A stretch of 64,000 nucleotides of DNA. Origin: Pontixanthobacter sp. CEM42 (GTDB taxonomy: Bacteria; Pseudomonadota; Alphaproteobacteria; Sphingomonadales; Sphingomonadaceae). The translations under genes and the position numbers were made by a program. Shown one piece after another: positions 27,450 through 36,014 of the stretch (position 1 is its first letter; each line of letters opens with the position of its first letter). The notes under the pieces were generated by a model. The model had not been told where the DNA came from. It was given only the letters and a program-made list of their open reading frames with translations, and ran no database searches. The stretch lies in the NCBI RefSeq assembly GCF_017812015.1, contig NZ_JADQTN010000001.1:164501-228500 (forward strand), read 5' to 3'.

Positions 27450-29462
27450 TTACTTCTCGCTTTTACGGGGGTTAGTAACCAATTCTCTCTCGCGCAGCTG
27501 CTCAAACACTTCTGCTGCAATATCCCGTGAGAACGGCCAGTCAGGGTGGTCGTCGTCAATATACAATGCTTCTCCGTCACGCTCGTTGAGGCAACGGCCG
27601 GTGTTGTCGCTGCACACCATGGGTGCGGTACGCACGACCGAGATCGCTTCATTCTGCTCCAGCCGGTCGAACATCGCGATCACGTTACGATTGGCGTCCA
27701 GATAGGCGTCGTAGCTGGTTGTAAGCGGTTCGTCTGGTCCGATACTCATCTGGCGGCGGCGGGCTATGGCGCGTTTCACCAACCAGCCCGCTTCTGGGAT
27801 TGTATCGATAACGACGAGAGGCACATCCTCCGACCAATCAAGTAGGGCAAACTCGACTCGCTTAACTGGGTTGTCGACCAACTCACCGTCCGCGACCATC
27901 GGCATTGACGGACCAAATTCCTGACCACCCTCGCGGTTGTTGAACGGGTCACCTTGAATAAAGCGCCGCCAGCGGCTGGATAGAATTACCGGTGCGGGGA
28001 AATCGCGCGTCAGCTGACGTGTTTGTGCCTTTAGTTTTGAACACGTCTCCGATTGGCGGGTGCGCGCGACGTTCTGGACCGGCATACAGCCGCTTTCCCA
28101 CAAGACGATCAGGGTCAGATTGTTGCTACCGGCTATCTTACCCACGGCTTGCGAGATTGATCGCGCGTGGGAATCACCGATCAGGTAGATAGTGTTTCCC
28201 GGTTCGTAACACGCTTCGATCTTCGCGCGCAAAGCGTCCGGCTCTCGCTCGGAAATGATGCATTTACCCTTCAAGCCGCCGGCATCGGCCTTGCCGTCAA
28301 TCAATTCGCGCACCTCGGGTGAGAACCGTCCAACGAAACCATCAGAAAAATACAGCCCGACGCCAATGATGAACGTCACGGCCAGCGTGATGAAAGAGCC
28401 GACAAAAATCTGTTTCTGGCTAAAGAGTGATCGGTCACGGAAGGGTGCCTCGACAAAGCGCCAGCTAAGGTAAGCAAGGCCCGCGCTGATTAGGATTGCA
28501 ATGGGCATCATGATACCGGAGGGATCGGCGATATAGAGATGCCGCGCATAGGCAAAGACTGGCTGATGCCACAGATAGGCGCTGTAAGATGCCAGGCCGA
28601 TAGCAACCATTGGCTTCCAAGCAAGAACGCTACGAACAAGCCCGCCGTCGCGTGCAAATAGAACAATCATCACCGTGCCAAGAACCGGTGGAACTGCATA
28701 GAGGCTGGGGAAGGGCGTGGTGGAATCGAGCCAGAAGATCGAACCAAACACCAGCATAAAGCCGGCCATGCTCCCAATTTCGCGAGTGGATGCCGACCAA
28801 TTCGCGGGGATGCGATGCAGGAAAATCGCTGCGAGTACCCCGCTGAGTAATTCCCACGCGCGCGTGTGCGGGTAGAAGAATGCGATGTCGGGGTAGGCGT
28901 GCACGGTCAGTTCAGCCGCCGCGAAGCTGGCAACCAAAAGGCCTGCGAAGATCGCAGATGCCCGGCGCGCGCCGAGCTTCCACAGCGCGAATATCAAGAT
29001 CGGGAAGACCAGATAGAACTGCTCTTCGACCGAAAGGCTCCAAGTATGGATCAGCGGCTTAAACTCGCTGAGTGCGTCGAAATAGCCAGTCTGGCGAGAG
29101 AACACGATATTGGACAGGAAGGTTGCCACCCCCGCCATGCTGCTACCCAATCGCTTTATATCCCCCGGGAACAGCAACACAAAAGCGATTAAAACGGTGC
29201 CGAGCACCATCGCGAACAAAGCCGGGAATATCCGCCGCGCGCGGCGCTCCCAAAACTCGAGGAATGAGAATTTGCCCTGATCGAGATCCTTCAGGATCAG
29301 CGAGCAAATCAAATAGCCGCTGATAACGAAGAACACATCGACGCCGACAAAACCGCCGGAAAACAGCGAATAGCCCGCGTGGTACAGAATGACCGCAACA
29401 ACCGCGACAGCGCGTAAGCCGTCAATTTCAGGCCGGTAGGAGAATGCAGGCAGGACTACCAT
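27450..29462 (-). CDS. Acyltransferase-3/SGNH fusion (OafA/YrhL type)
   Basis: A 670-residue inner-membrane O-acyltransferase. The N-terminal acyltransferase-3 domain (about 1-370) has around ten transmembrane helices and GFVGVDVFFVISGYLI. The C-terminal periplasmic SGNH domain (about 400-670) shows the catalytic GDSHARS, with ALYIDDDHPDW near the end supplying the Asp and His. Such proteins acetylate lipopolysaccharide O-antigen, peptidoglycan or exopolysaccharide; the acceptor is not apparent. It begins 10 bp after der on the same strand and is convergent with bfr with no spacer. Confidence 0.9.
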   Translation of the reverse strand: MVVLPAFSYRPEIDGLRAVAVVAVILYHAGYSLFSGGFVGVDVFFVISGYLICSLILKDLDQGKFSFLEFWERRARRIFPALFAMVLGTVLIAFVLLFPGDIKRLGSSMAGVATFLSNIVFSRQTGYFDALSEFKPLIHTWSLSVEEQFYLVFPILIFALWKLGARRASAIFAGLLVASFAAAELTVHAYPDIAFFYPHTRAWELLSGVLAAIFLHRIPANWSASTREIGSMAGFMLVFGSIFWLDSTTPFPSLYAVPPVLGTVMIVLFARDGGLVRSVLAWKPMVAIGLASYSAYLWHQPVFAYARHLYIADPSGIMMPIAILISAGLAYLSWRFVEAPFRDRSLFSQKQIFVGSFITLAVTFIIGVGLYFSDGFVGRFSPEVRELIDGKADAGGLKGKCIISEREPDALRAKIEACYEPGNTIYLIGDSHARSISQAVGKIAGSNNLTLIVLWESGCMPVQNVARTRQSETCSKLKAQTRQLTRDFPAPVILSSRWRRFIQGDPFNNREGGQEFGPSMPMVADGELVDNPVKRVEFALLDWSEDVPLVVIDTIPEAGWLVKRAIARRRQMSIGPDEPLTTSYDAYLDANRNVIAMFDRLEQNEAISVVRTAPMVCSDNTGRCLNERDGEALYIDDDHPDWPFSRDIAAEVFEQLRERELVTNPRKSEK

Positions 29463-29472
29463 ACGCGACCCT

Positions 29473-30954
29473 TTAGCGCTCCGTCCGTTCCTGCTTCGAA
29501 GCTTGCTGGCGGATGTGATACGGGTTCTTGGCGCTCTTCAGCCCGACGCGGACCGGCACTGCATCAAAGCCCAAATGCTTGCGGATCCCGTTGACCAGAT
29601 AGCGCTCATAGCTTGTCGGCAGCGAGTCCAGCCGCGTCCCGAACACCACAAAACGTGGCGGGCGTGTGCCAACCTGCGTAATATAACGCAGCTTGATCCG
29701 CTTGCCGCCGGGGGCAGGGGGAGGGTTGTTGTTAAGCGCATCATCGAACCAGCGATTGAGTGCTGCGGTCGGCACGCGTTTTGACCAGTTGCTGCGGTGC
29801 TCGAACGCTGCACCCAGCATCGTGTCGATGCCTTTGCCGGTTTTGGCGGATACAGCGAAGAGCGGCACGCCGCGCACTTGGGCCAGGCCTTCATTCAATG
29901 CCTCACGAATGCCGTTGAACAGGCTGGAGGCATCCTGCGCGATGTCCCACTTGTTAATCGCAATCATCAGCGCGCGGCCCTCCTCGAGCACTTGCGAGGC
30001 GATTTTGAGATCCTGATGCTCGAGGCCTTGTGTAGCATCGAGCAGAAGCACCACCACTTCCGCGAAATCCACGGCCAATTTGGCATCTTGGACCGCTAGC
30101 CGCTCCAGTTTCTCTGTGACTTTCGCGCGTTTGCGCATCCCGGCGGTGTCAATCAGGCGGATATCGCGCTCTTCGCCGCTGCTTGGATCGGTCCATTTCC
30201 AGTCAACAGCGATTGAATCACGCGTGATGCCCGCTTCGGGGCCAGTTAGCAGGCGATCCTCGCCCAGCATCCGGTTAATGAGTGTCGACTTGCCCGCGTT
30301 CGGTCGCCCGACAATGGCCAGCTTCAGCGGGCCGGTATCAGGCTCGTCTTCCTCGAAAAATTCCTCGCCAGCAGCTTCTGCGGCGGCGCGGGCTTCATCG
30401 ACTGCCAGCTTCTTATTGTAGGCGATCTCGGCTTTTTCGGCCGCGATGAGTGCTTCGCTATCGCCAATGATCGGCCAGAGCGCGCCGAACAGATCGGCAA
30501 TCCCTTCGCCATGTTCTGCGGAAACCGGGATGGGGTCGCCGAAGCCAAGCGCGTAGCTTTCATAAATGCCTGCTTCGGCAGCTTTGCCTTCGGCTTTGTT
30601 GCAGACCATCACCACGGGCACTTTCTGACTGCGCAGCCACAAAGCGATTTCTTCGTCCAGCGTGGTGACGCCAGCGCGTGCATCGATCACCATCATGGCA
30701 GCATCTGCGCCGACCAGGCTGACTTCGGTCTGCTTGCGCATCCGGCCCGGCAGCGTGTCAGGATCGTCATCTTCCCAACCTGCTGTATCGACGACTTCAA
30801 ACTTTAGTCCGGCGATCTCTGCTTCGCCGCTGCGCCGGTCGCGAGTCACACCCGGCTGATCGTCGACGAGCGCCAGCTTCTTCCCAACCAAGCGGTTGAA
30901 AAGCGTGCTCTTGCCGACATTGGGCCGGCCAATAATGATAACTTGCGGAAGCAT
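29473..30954 (-). CDS. der: Ribosome biogenesis GTPase Der (EngA)
   Basis: Double-GTPase needed for 50S subunit assembly. Two G domains are seen: GRPNVGKST near residue 9 and GRPNAGKST near 210, each with DxxG (DTAGWE, DTAGMR) and N/TKxD (NKAE, NKWD) motifs. A KH-like C-terminal domain includes RIKLRYITQVGTRPPRFVVF. I chose the ATG at 30954 (MLPQVIIIGRPNVGKS), the conserved start; a longer frame to 31008 adds 18 unlikely residues. Confidence 0.97.
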   Translation of the reverse strand: MLPQVIIIGRPNVGKSTLFNRLVGKKLALVDDQPGVTRDRRSGEAEIAGLKFEVVDTAGWEDDDPDTLPGRMRKQTEVSLVGADAAMMVIDARAGVTTLDEEIALWLRSQKVPVVMVCNKAEGKAAEAGIYESYALGFGDPIPVSAEHGEGIADLFGALWPIIGDSEALIAAEKAEIAYNKKLAVDEARAAAEAAGEEFFEEDEPDTGPLKLAIVGRPNAGKSTLINRMLGEDRLLTGPEAGITRDSIAVDWKWTDPSSGEERDIRLIDTAGMRKRAKVTEKLERLAVQDAKLAVDFAEVVVLLLDATQGLEHQDLKIASQVLEEGRALMIAINKWDIAQDASSLFNGIREALNEGLAQVRGVPLFAVSAKTGKGIDTMLGAAFEHRSNWSKRVPTAALNRWFDDALNNNPPPAPGGKRIKLRYITQVGTRPPRFVVFGTRLDSLPTSYERYLVNGIRKHLGFDAVPVRVGLKSAKNPYHIRQQASKQERTER

Positions 30955-31082
30955 GATGGGCCGCAGGTGGCGGTTAATGCCGCGAATGGCAAGGCTTGTG
31001 AGTACCACTGCGGCTTATGGTTATTTCCGGTTAACCTTGTCCGGCAGGGTGGTTGCAACCCTAACGCATCATTAGCGATGTC

Positions 31083-31832
31083 ATGTTGAAGGGAATTTCC
31101 AAATGTGTTGCGCTGGCAGCCTTGGCGGGATCGATGCCGCTATTGGCCGACAGCGCTGAAGCACGCGTAAGCGTCAGCCAATCTCGCGAATTGCCGCCTT
31201 ACCTACAATGCGTACCATATGCGCGTGAGGTTAGTGGAATCAGTATCTACGGCGATGCCTACACGTGGTGGAAGCAAGCCAAGGGCAAGTTCAAGCGCGG
31301 CAACCGGCCCAAAGTCGGTGCCGTGATGGCGTTCCAACCGCATGGCAATATGCGGCTGGGTCACGTGGCTGCGGTCAGCAAGATCGTAAACAGCCGCACC
31401 GTTCTGCTGCGCCATTCCAATTGGTCACCGATCAACGGACGCCGCGGTCAGATCGAGAATGATGTACGCGCGGTTGATGTTTCGCCCAATAACGACTGGA
31501 GCCAGGTTCGTGTGTGGTATCACCCGATTCAGGCGCTGGGTAAAACGGCATGGCCGATCCACGGTTTCATCTATTCAGACAAGGCGCCGAAGTTTGAAAC
31601 GCCTTCGTTTGTCGCGCCAAAGCCGAGAATGCAGATCGCCAGCGCGCCAGCGCCAAAGCCGGTATCGCGTGCACCTTCGCAAGCTTTTGCCAGTGCTTTC
31701 GCCAACATATCGGCCAAGCCAGCGCAAAAAGCGGCATCCCGCAGACAGCCTCTTCGCACGGTGCCTAAAACACGCGTCGAGAGACGAAATGCGGATGATC
31801 GCGTGAGTGCTGCTGTTTCACTCTACGATTAG
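31083..31832 (+). CDS. Exported CHAP-domain amidohydrolase/peptidase
   Basis: A 249-residue protein with a signal peptide (1-28), then a CHAP domain with catalytic C43 in YLQCVPYARE and H94 in RLGHVAAVSK. CHAP enzymes cleave peptidoglycan amides or peptides, so a periplasmic cell-wall role is likely. A low-complexity basic, proline/alanine-rich tail fills about 175-249 with no recognised domain. It is divergent to der and followed by the interspersed repeat copy A. Confidence 0.88.
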   Translation: MLKGISKCVALAALAGSMPLLADSAEARVSVSQSRELPPYLQCVPYAREVSGISIYGDAYTWWKQAKGKFKRGNRPKVGAVMAFQPHGNMRLGHVAAVSKIVNSRTVLLRHSNWSPINGRRGQIENDVRAVDVSPNNDWSQVRVWYHPIQALGKTAWPIHGFIYSDKAPKFETPSFVAPKPRMQIASAPAPKPVSRAPSQAFASAFANISAKPAQKAASRRQPLRTVPKTRVERRNADDRVSAAVSLYD

Positions 31833-31841
31833 AGAGTTTTT

Positions 31842-32065
31842 GTTTAGCCCTGCGGGCGCGATGCATCCGCCTCGCTTGCTTCTTCGTATAAGCTCGGGCG
31901 GCCGGTCGGCCTTGCGGTCAGCTAGTCGCTGACCGGGATTGAGCGCTACCAATACGGCTTGGAATAGTCCGGTTTCCGACTAGGAAATCGCAAGCGCGAC
32001 CGTGCGCCGCCCGGTAGGGCGGAAGCCTAAGCGAACGGATGTGAGCGCCGGCGCCTGAGGCTAAA
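31842..32065. repeat. Interspersed palindromic repeat, copy A
   Basis: About 224 bp with imperfect terminal inverted repeats: it opens GTTTAGCC and closes GGCTAAAC, with further similarity inward for about 45 bases. It contains hairpins GGTCAGC/GCTGACC (31916-31934) and CCGCCC/GGGCGG (32007-32022). The outer blocks match copy B (42511-42732) in inverted orientation at roughly 85 percent, with a divergent middle. It fills the space between two convergent genes and codes for no plausible protein. A homologous CCCGGCGACTGAGGG block adjoins each copy's end. Confidence 0.75.
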
Positions 32066-32109
32066 CACACAAAACGCCCGGCGACTGAGGGTCTATAAAA
32101 ACAATAGAT

Positions 32110-32424
32110 CTACTTTTTCGCCACAGGCGGCTCGTCGCCCAGATCTTCGTACCATGCTTCAACCGGGCCTTTTAGCTTGATCGTCAGCGGCTGACCCTTG
32201 CGGTCCAGTGTTTTGCCCGCTTGCACACGCACCCAACCTTCGGAGATACTATACTCTTCGATATCGGTACGTTCTTTGCCTTTGAACCGGATGCCGATGC
32301 CGCGTTGCAGCTTCTCACCGTCAAACGCCTTGTTGCGCGGATTCACAGAAATGTGATCGGGGGGCACATCTGGCCCGGTTGAAGTCGGGGTCTCTGGGCT
32401 CTCTGGAGTGTTTTCGTCGCTCAT
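32110..32424 (-). CDS. DUF3297-family protein
   Basis: A 104-residue soluble protein. I chose the ATG at 32424 (MSDENTPESPETP); an ATG seven codons upstream and a further in-frame start at 32496 are possible. The SVNPRNKAFDGEKLQRGIGIRFKGKER stretch (shown in parts: NPRNKAFDGE, GIGIRFKGKER) and IKLKGPVEAWYEDL are characteristic of the small DUF3297 family, whose function is unknown. It is convergent with the CHAP gene across repeat copy A and divergent to tRNA-Leu. Confidence 0.82.
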   Translation of the reverse strand: MSDENTPESPETPTSTGPDVPPDHISVNPRNKAFDGEKLQRGIGIRFKGKERTDIEEYSISEGWVRVQAGKTLDRKGQPLTIKLKGPVEAWYEDLGDEPPVAKK

Positions 32425-32558
32425 AAGCGCCCGATAGTCGGACATTGTGTGTGTCGCAAGGCCCCGCACGCCACAGACCGTGCTTGCCCTTTTCATCGGG
32501 GCCTTTTAAGGGCGCACCCTTGCTCGCGAGTCTAGCGCTCGTGCGGCTTCGTTCGTGT

Positions 32559-32643
32559 GCGGGCGTGGCGGAATTGGTAGACGCGCTGGTTTTAGGTACC
32601 AGTATCTTACGATGTGGGGGTTCGAGTCCCTTCGCCCGCACCA
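32559..32643 (+). tRNA. tRNA-Leu (anticodon TAG)
   Basis: An 85-base tRNA with acceptor GCGGGCG (32559-32565) paired to CGCCCGC (32633-32639), discriminator A and an encoded CCA. The anticodon stem CTGGT/ACCAG surrounds the loop TTTAGGT, with anticodon TAG at 32593-32595. The long variable arm and a GGTTCGAGTCC T-arm confirm a class II leucine tRNA. Confidence 0.97.
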
Positions 32644-32723
32644 TTTTCTGCACGGGTTTCCCGTTGTGGAACGAGTCGAATGCTCAGAAATTTGTGATTT
32701 TATAAAGGTTTAAACAGCGCATC

Positions 32724-34340
32724 ATGCAAATCAAAGAGACCACGAACAAAGGCCTCCAGCGCGCCTATACGGTGACCATTCCCGCGGCAGATATTGCCAG
32801 CCGGATCGACGCAGAGATCAAGAAGATTGCCCCGCAGGTCAAAATGCCCGGCTTCCGTCCCGGCAAAGTTCCTGCGAATCTGGTCAAGAAAATGCACGGC
32901 GAGCAGCTTCACGCGCAAACCGTCAATGATGTGATCCGCGAATCGGTCGACGAACTGATGAAAGAAAAGCAGCTTCGCCCAGCGATGCAGCCTGCGATCG
33001 ACCTCGAAGAAGGTTATGAGGAAGGCAAGGATGCCAGCCTGACTGTGGAACTCGAAGTTCTGCCAGTCATCGAAACGCCTGACATCGACAGTTTGAAGCT
33101 TGAGCGCCTGACCGTTCCGGTTAGCGACGATGCGGTTGATGAAGCGGTCAAGAACATCGCTGACCAGCAGAAGAGCTACAAAGACGCGCCGAAATCGAAA
33201 AAAGCCGGCGACGGTGATCAACTGATCATCGATTTTGTTGGCAGCATCGATGGCGAAGAATTTGAAGGTGGCAAAGCAGAAGACGCGCCGCTGGTAATCG
33301 GTTCGGGCCAATTCATTCCCGGCTTCGAAGAGCAACTGACCGGCGCGAAGACCGGTGATGAGAAAACCATCACTGTGACTTTCCCTGAAGATTATCAGGC
33401 AGAGCATCTTGCCGGTAAAGATGCGCAATTCGCGATCACTGTGAAGCAAGTCAAAGTCGAAGGCGAAAGCAAGATCGACGATGATTTCGCGACTTCACTC
33501 GGCCTCGACAGCCTCGACAAGCTTAAAGAGCTTCTCAAAGGCCAGCTTGAGCAAGAGACAAACGGTCTGACTCGCACGCAGATGAAGCGCCAGCTTCTTG
33601 ACCAGCTGGCCGCCGGTCACGATTTCGATGTGCCTGAAAAGATGGTCGATGCGGAATTCGACCAAATCTGGGCCCAGCTTCAGCAAGAAGCCGCGAAGGA
33701 CGAAGATCCTGACGGCGCGCTGAAAGAAATCGAAGCCGAGAAAGACGATTACCGCAACATCGCCGAGCGCCGTGTGCGTCTTGGTCTGCTGCTCAGCGAA
33801 ATCGGCCAGAATAACGGTGTTGAAGTCAGTCAGCAGGAAATGAGTATGCTCATCCAGCAAGCGGCTCAGCAATATCGCGACGAAGACCGCGAGCGCTTCA
33901 TCCAGTACATCCAGCAAGAGCCAATGGCTGCTGCCCAGCTTCGCGCACCTCTATATGAGGACAAGGTCGTCGACTTCCTGTTCGAGAAAGCCGATGTCAC
34001 CGAACGCGAAGTGACCAAGGAAGAACTCGAAGCTGCTATCGAAGCAGACGAGGAAGCCGAGGAAGCAGCAGCGAAGAAAGGTGCCAAGAAGAAGCCAGCG
34101 GCGAAGAAGAAAGCCCCGGCTAAGAAAGCCGCACCGAAAAAGGCAGCTGCCAAAAAAGCACCAGCCAAGAAAGCCGCTCCTAAGAAGGAAGCTGCGAAGA
34201 AGGCTCCGGCTAAAAAGGCAGCCGCCAAGAAGGCTCCGGCCAAGAAAGCAGCCGCTAAACCTGCAGCAAAGAAAGCCCCGGCTAAGAAGCCTGCAGCGAA
34301 AAAAGCACCTGCCAAAAAGGCTGCTGCAAAGAAAAAGTAA
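32724..34340 (+). CDS. tig: Trigger factor with lysine/alanine-rich C-terminal tail
   Basis: Ribosome-associated chaperone and prolyl isomerase. The N-terminal ribosome-binding domain carries KMPGFRPGKVP at about residues 47-57 (the GFRPGK signature). An FKBP-type PPIase domain spans about 160-245 (DFVGSIDGEEFEGG; GFEEQLTGAKTGDE), followed by a helical C-terminal arm. Normal trigger factors end near 430-450. This one continues for 89 residues (450-538) in an AKKAPAKKA-type repeat. No strong ribosome-binding site precedes the ATG. A convergent amidase shares its terminator. Confidence 0.96.
   Translation: MQIKETTNKGLQRAYTVTIPAADIASRIDAEIKKIAPQVKMPGFRPGKVPANLVKKMHGEQLHAQTVNDVIRESVDELMKEKQLRPAMQPAIDLEEGYEEGKDASLTVELEVLPVIETPDIDSLKLERLTVPVSDDAVDEAVKNIADQQKSYKDAPKSKKAGDGDQLIIDFVGSIDGEEFEGGKAEDAPLVIGSGQFIPGFEEQLTGAKTGDEKTITVTFPEDYQAEHLAGKDAQFAITVKQVKVEGESKIDDDFATSLGLDSLDKLKELLKGQLEQETNGLTRTQMKRQLLDQLAAGHDFDVPEKMVDAEFDQIWAQLQQEAAKDEDPDGALKEIEAEKDDYRNIAERRVRLGLLLSEIGQNNGVEVSQQEMSMLIQQAAQQYRDEDRERFIQYIQQEPMAAAQLRAPLYEDKVVDFLFEKADVTEREVTKEELEAAIEADEEAEEAAAKKGAKKKPAAKKKAPAKKAAPKKAAAKKAPAKKAAPKKEAAKKAPAKKAAAKKAPAKKAAAKPAAKKAPAKKPAAKKAPAKKAAAKKK
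34071..34337 (+). repeat. Tandem AAK/APA-coding low-complexity tract in tig
   Basis: Degenerate tandem repeats of nine- to twelve-base lysine/alanine/proline codons (GCCAAGAAAGC-like units). They encode trigger factor residues 450-538, similar to histone H1/AlgP-type tails. Repeats of this kind often change copy number between strains. Confidence 0.85.
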
Positions 34341-34357
34341 GGACCAAGCCTAACACC

Positions 34358-34398
34358 AAAAAGAGGGCCGCACGGGATCACCGCTGCGGCCCTTTTTG
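34358..34398. terminator. Bidirectional terminator shared by tig and the amidase
   Basis: Perfect stem AGGGCCGCA (34364-34372) with TGCGGCCCT (34385-34393), flanked by AAAAA on the left and TTTTT on the right. It can terminate transcription from both sides. Confidence 0.85.
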
Positions 34399-34400
34399 TA

Positions 34401-35972
34401 TCAGTCTTCGGTCGCCTGTACCTGCCACGGTTTGAATGACGGAATAGGCAGCTCTGCGCTGCGGGCACGCTCATAGGCAGCGCCAACTTTCAGCACATCG
34501 TGGTCCCCCCATTTTGCACCGAAGAAACTGATCCCGACAGGCAGCCGTTCAACAGCACCCATCGGCACGGTCAAATGCGGATAGCCAGCAATGGCGGCGG
34601 GGCTGCCAAATCCGATGCTGCCGTTAAAGCTGTCACCATTCTCCAAATCGCTGACCCACGCAGGGCCGCGTGTGGGCGCGACGAGGAACTGCACGTCATA
34701 CTGTGCCAGCAGCATATCGAGTGTTTCTTTGCCCGCGATGCGCACGGCATTTTCGCGCGCTTTTACGTAGGCCTGCCGGTCGGTGGTTCGTTCGGCGACT
34801 TGGAAGATACCTTGCCCGAAATATTGCATCTCGGTCTCGGCATTGGCTTTGTTGAACGCAATAAGGTCGGTGAGGCTGCGCGGTAAGTCTTCGCCCGGCA
34901 AGCTGCGCAGATATTTGCCCATCTCCTCACGCAATTCGAACAGCAATATTGTGAAGCTGTCTCGGTACATTTCGGGATTAGGGTCAAACTCGATATCGAC
35001 CAAAATCGCGCCGGCCCTTTCGAGATCGGACATGGCGACGCCGAATACCGTTTCGACATCGGCGTCATTGCCGATCTGATTACGCATCACCCCTATTCGC
35101 ACGCCTTCGAGAGAGAAGTCTTCCAGACCGAGAGTATAGTCTGCCTGACGGTTCTGCGCTGTCAAAGTCACTGCATCTTGATCGTCCTCGCCGGCCATCG
35201 CGCCCAAGAGCATTGCAGCATCGTTGACCGAACGCGCCATCGGACCGGCAGTGTCCTGAGTTGAGCTGATCGGGACAATGTGCCGGCGGCTGACAAGGCC
35301 TACGCTGGGTTTGAATCCGACAACGCCATTGACGCTGGCAGGGCAGGTTATCGATCCGTTGGTTTCAGTCCCAATAGCGGCCCAAGCGAACGCTGCGGCA
35401 ATCGCCGCACCGCTTCCCGAAGACGAACCACATGTGTTGCGGTCGGTTGCGTGAGGATTCTTCGTCAAACCGCCAATTGCGCTCCACCCACTCGTCGATT
35501 TGCGATCGCGAATATTGGCCCATTCGGACAGGTTCGTCTTGCCCAGAATGACACCGCCCGCCGCACGGATATTGGCGATTAGCGGTGCATCGCGGCCAGT
35601 GTTGTTGTCCTTGAGCGCCAGACTGCCCGCGGTGGTCGGAAATTCGCGCGTCTCGATATTGTCTTTGACGAGGATCGCGCGGCCAACGAGCTCGGTGTTG
35701 GTCTGAAACGCGCCAGCCGCCATCGCGCTTGGCACATTATGCGTGATGACCGCGTTGATCGCGGGGCCGTCATCATCAAGCGCCTTGAGCAATATGCTAT
35801 ATCGAACGAGCAAATGAAGATGCAGTGCGTGATCGTCGGGATGCTCCGTCTGTGCGGTAAACTCTTCCAACTCAGTGATGAGCTCGCGCGGCGTTTGTTG
35901 TTCTTGGGCAGATAGCTGAGTCGCCTGGAGACAACAGAAAGTTGCCAGCAAAATCGGTAGTATTCTAAGCAT
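34401..35972 (-). CDS. Exported amidase-signature family protein
   Basis: A 523-residue amidase of the Ser-cisSer-Lys signature family, with a signal peptide (1-22) indicating export. The lysine is in LVKDNIETRE, and the serine-rich signature runs NTCGSSSGSGAAIAAAFAW then GTETNGSITCPASVNGVVG. Its substrate is unknown; exported members hydrolyse peptide amides or related C-N bonds. It is convergent with tig and divides a bidirectional terminator with it. The upstream gene is a TonB receptor on the same strand, 42 bp away, so co-transcription is possible. Confidence 0.9.
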   Translation of the reverse strand: MLRILPILLATFCCLQATQLSAQEQQTPRELITELEEFTAQTEHPDDHALHLHLLVRYSILLKALDDDGPAINAVITHNVPSAMAAGAFQTNTELVGRAILVKDNIETREFPTTAGSLALKDNNTGRDAPLIANIRAAGGVILGKTNLSEWANIRDRKSTSGWSAIGGLTKNPHATDRNTCGSSSGSGAAIAAAFAWAAIGTETNGSITCPASVNGVVGFKPSVGLVSRRHIVPISSTQDTAGPMARSVNDAAMLLGAMAGEDDQDAVTLTAQNRQADYTLGLEDFSLEGVRIGVMRNQIGNDADVETVFGVAMSDLERAGAILVDIEFDPNPEMYRDSFTILLFELREEMGKYLRSLPGEDLPRSLTDLIAFNKANAETEMQYFGQGIFQVAERTTDRQAYVKARENAVRIAGKETLDMLLAQYDVQFLVAPTRGPAWVSDLENGDSFNGSIGFGSPAAIAGYPHLTVPMGAVERLPVGISFFGAKWGDHDVLKVGAAYERARSAELPIPSFKPWQVQATED

Positions 35973-36014
35973 GAGGCGTAGTCTGACGGCAAATTTGGGA
36001 TACGCAAGTGTCGC

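Noticed and set aside
34071-34337. CRISPR-like direct repeats
   Set aside because: The repeat units are codon-phased, lack constant spacers and sit inside the tig reading frame.
33866-34486. Minus-strand frame of 206 codons that looks like a membrane protein (AFLAGAFFAA repeats)
   Set aside because: It is the antisense reading of the trigger factor's lysine/alanine tract; hydrophobicity follows from complementing AAG/GCC codons. No independent start signal.
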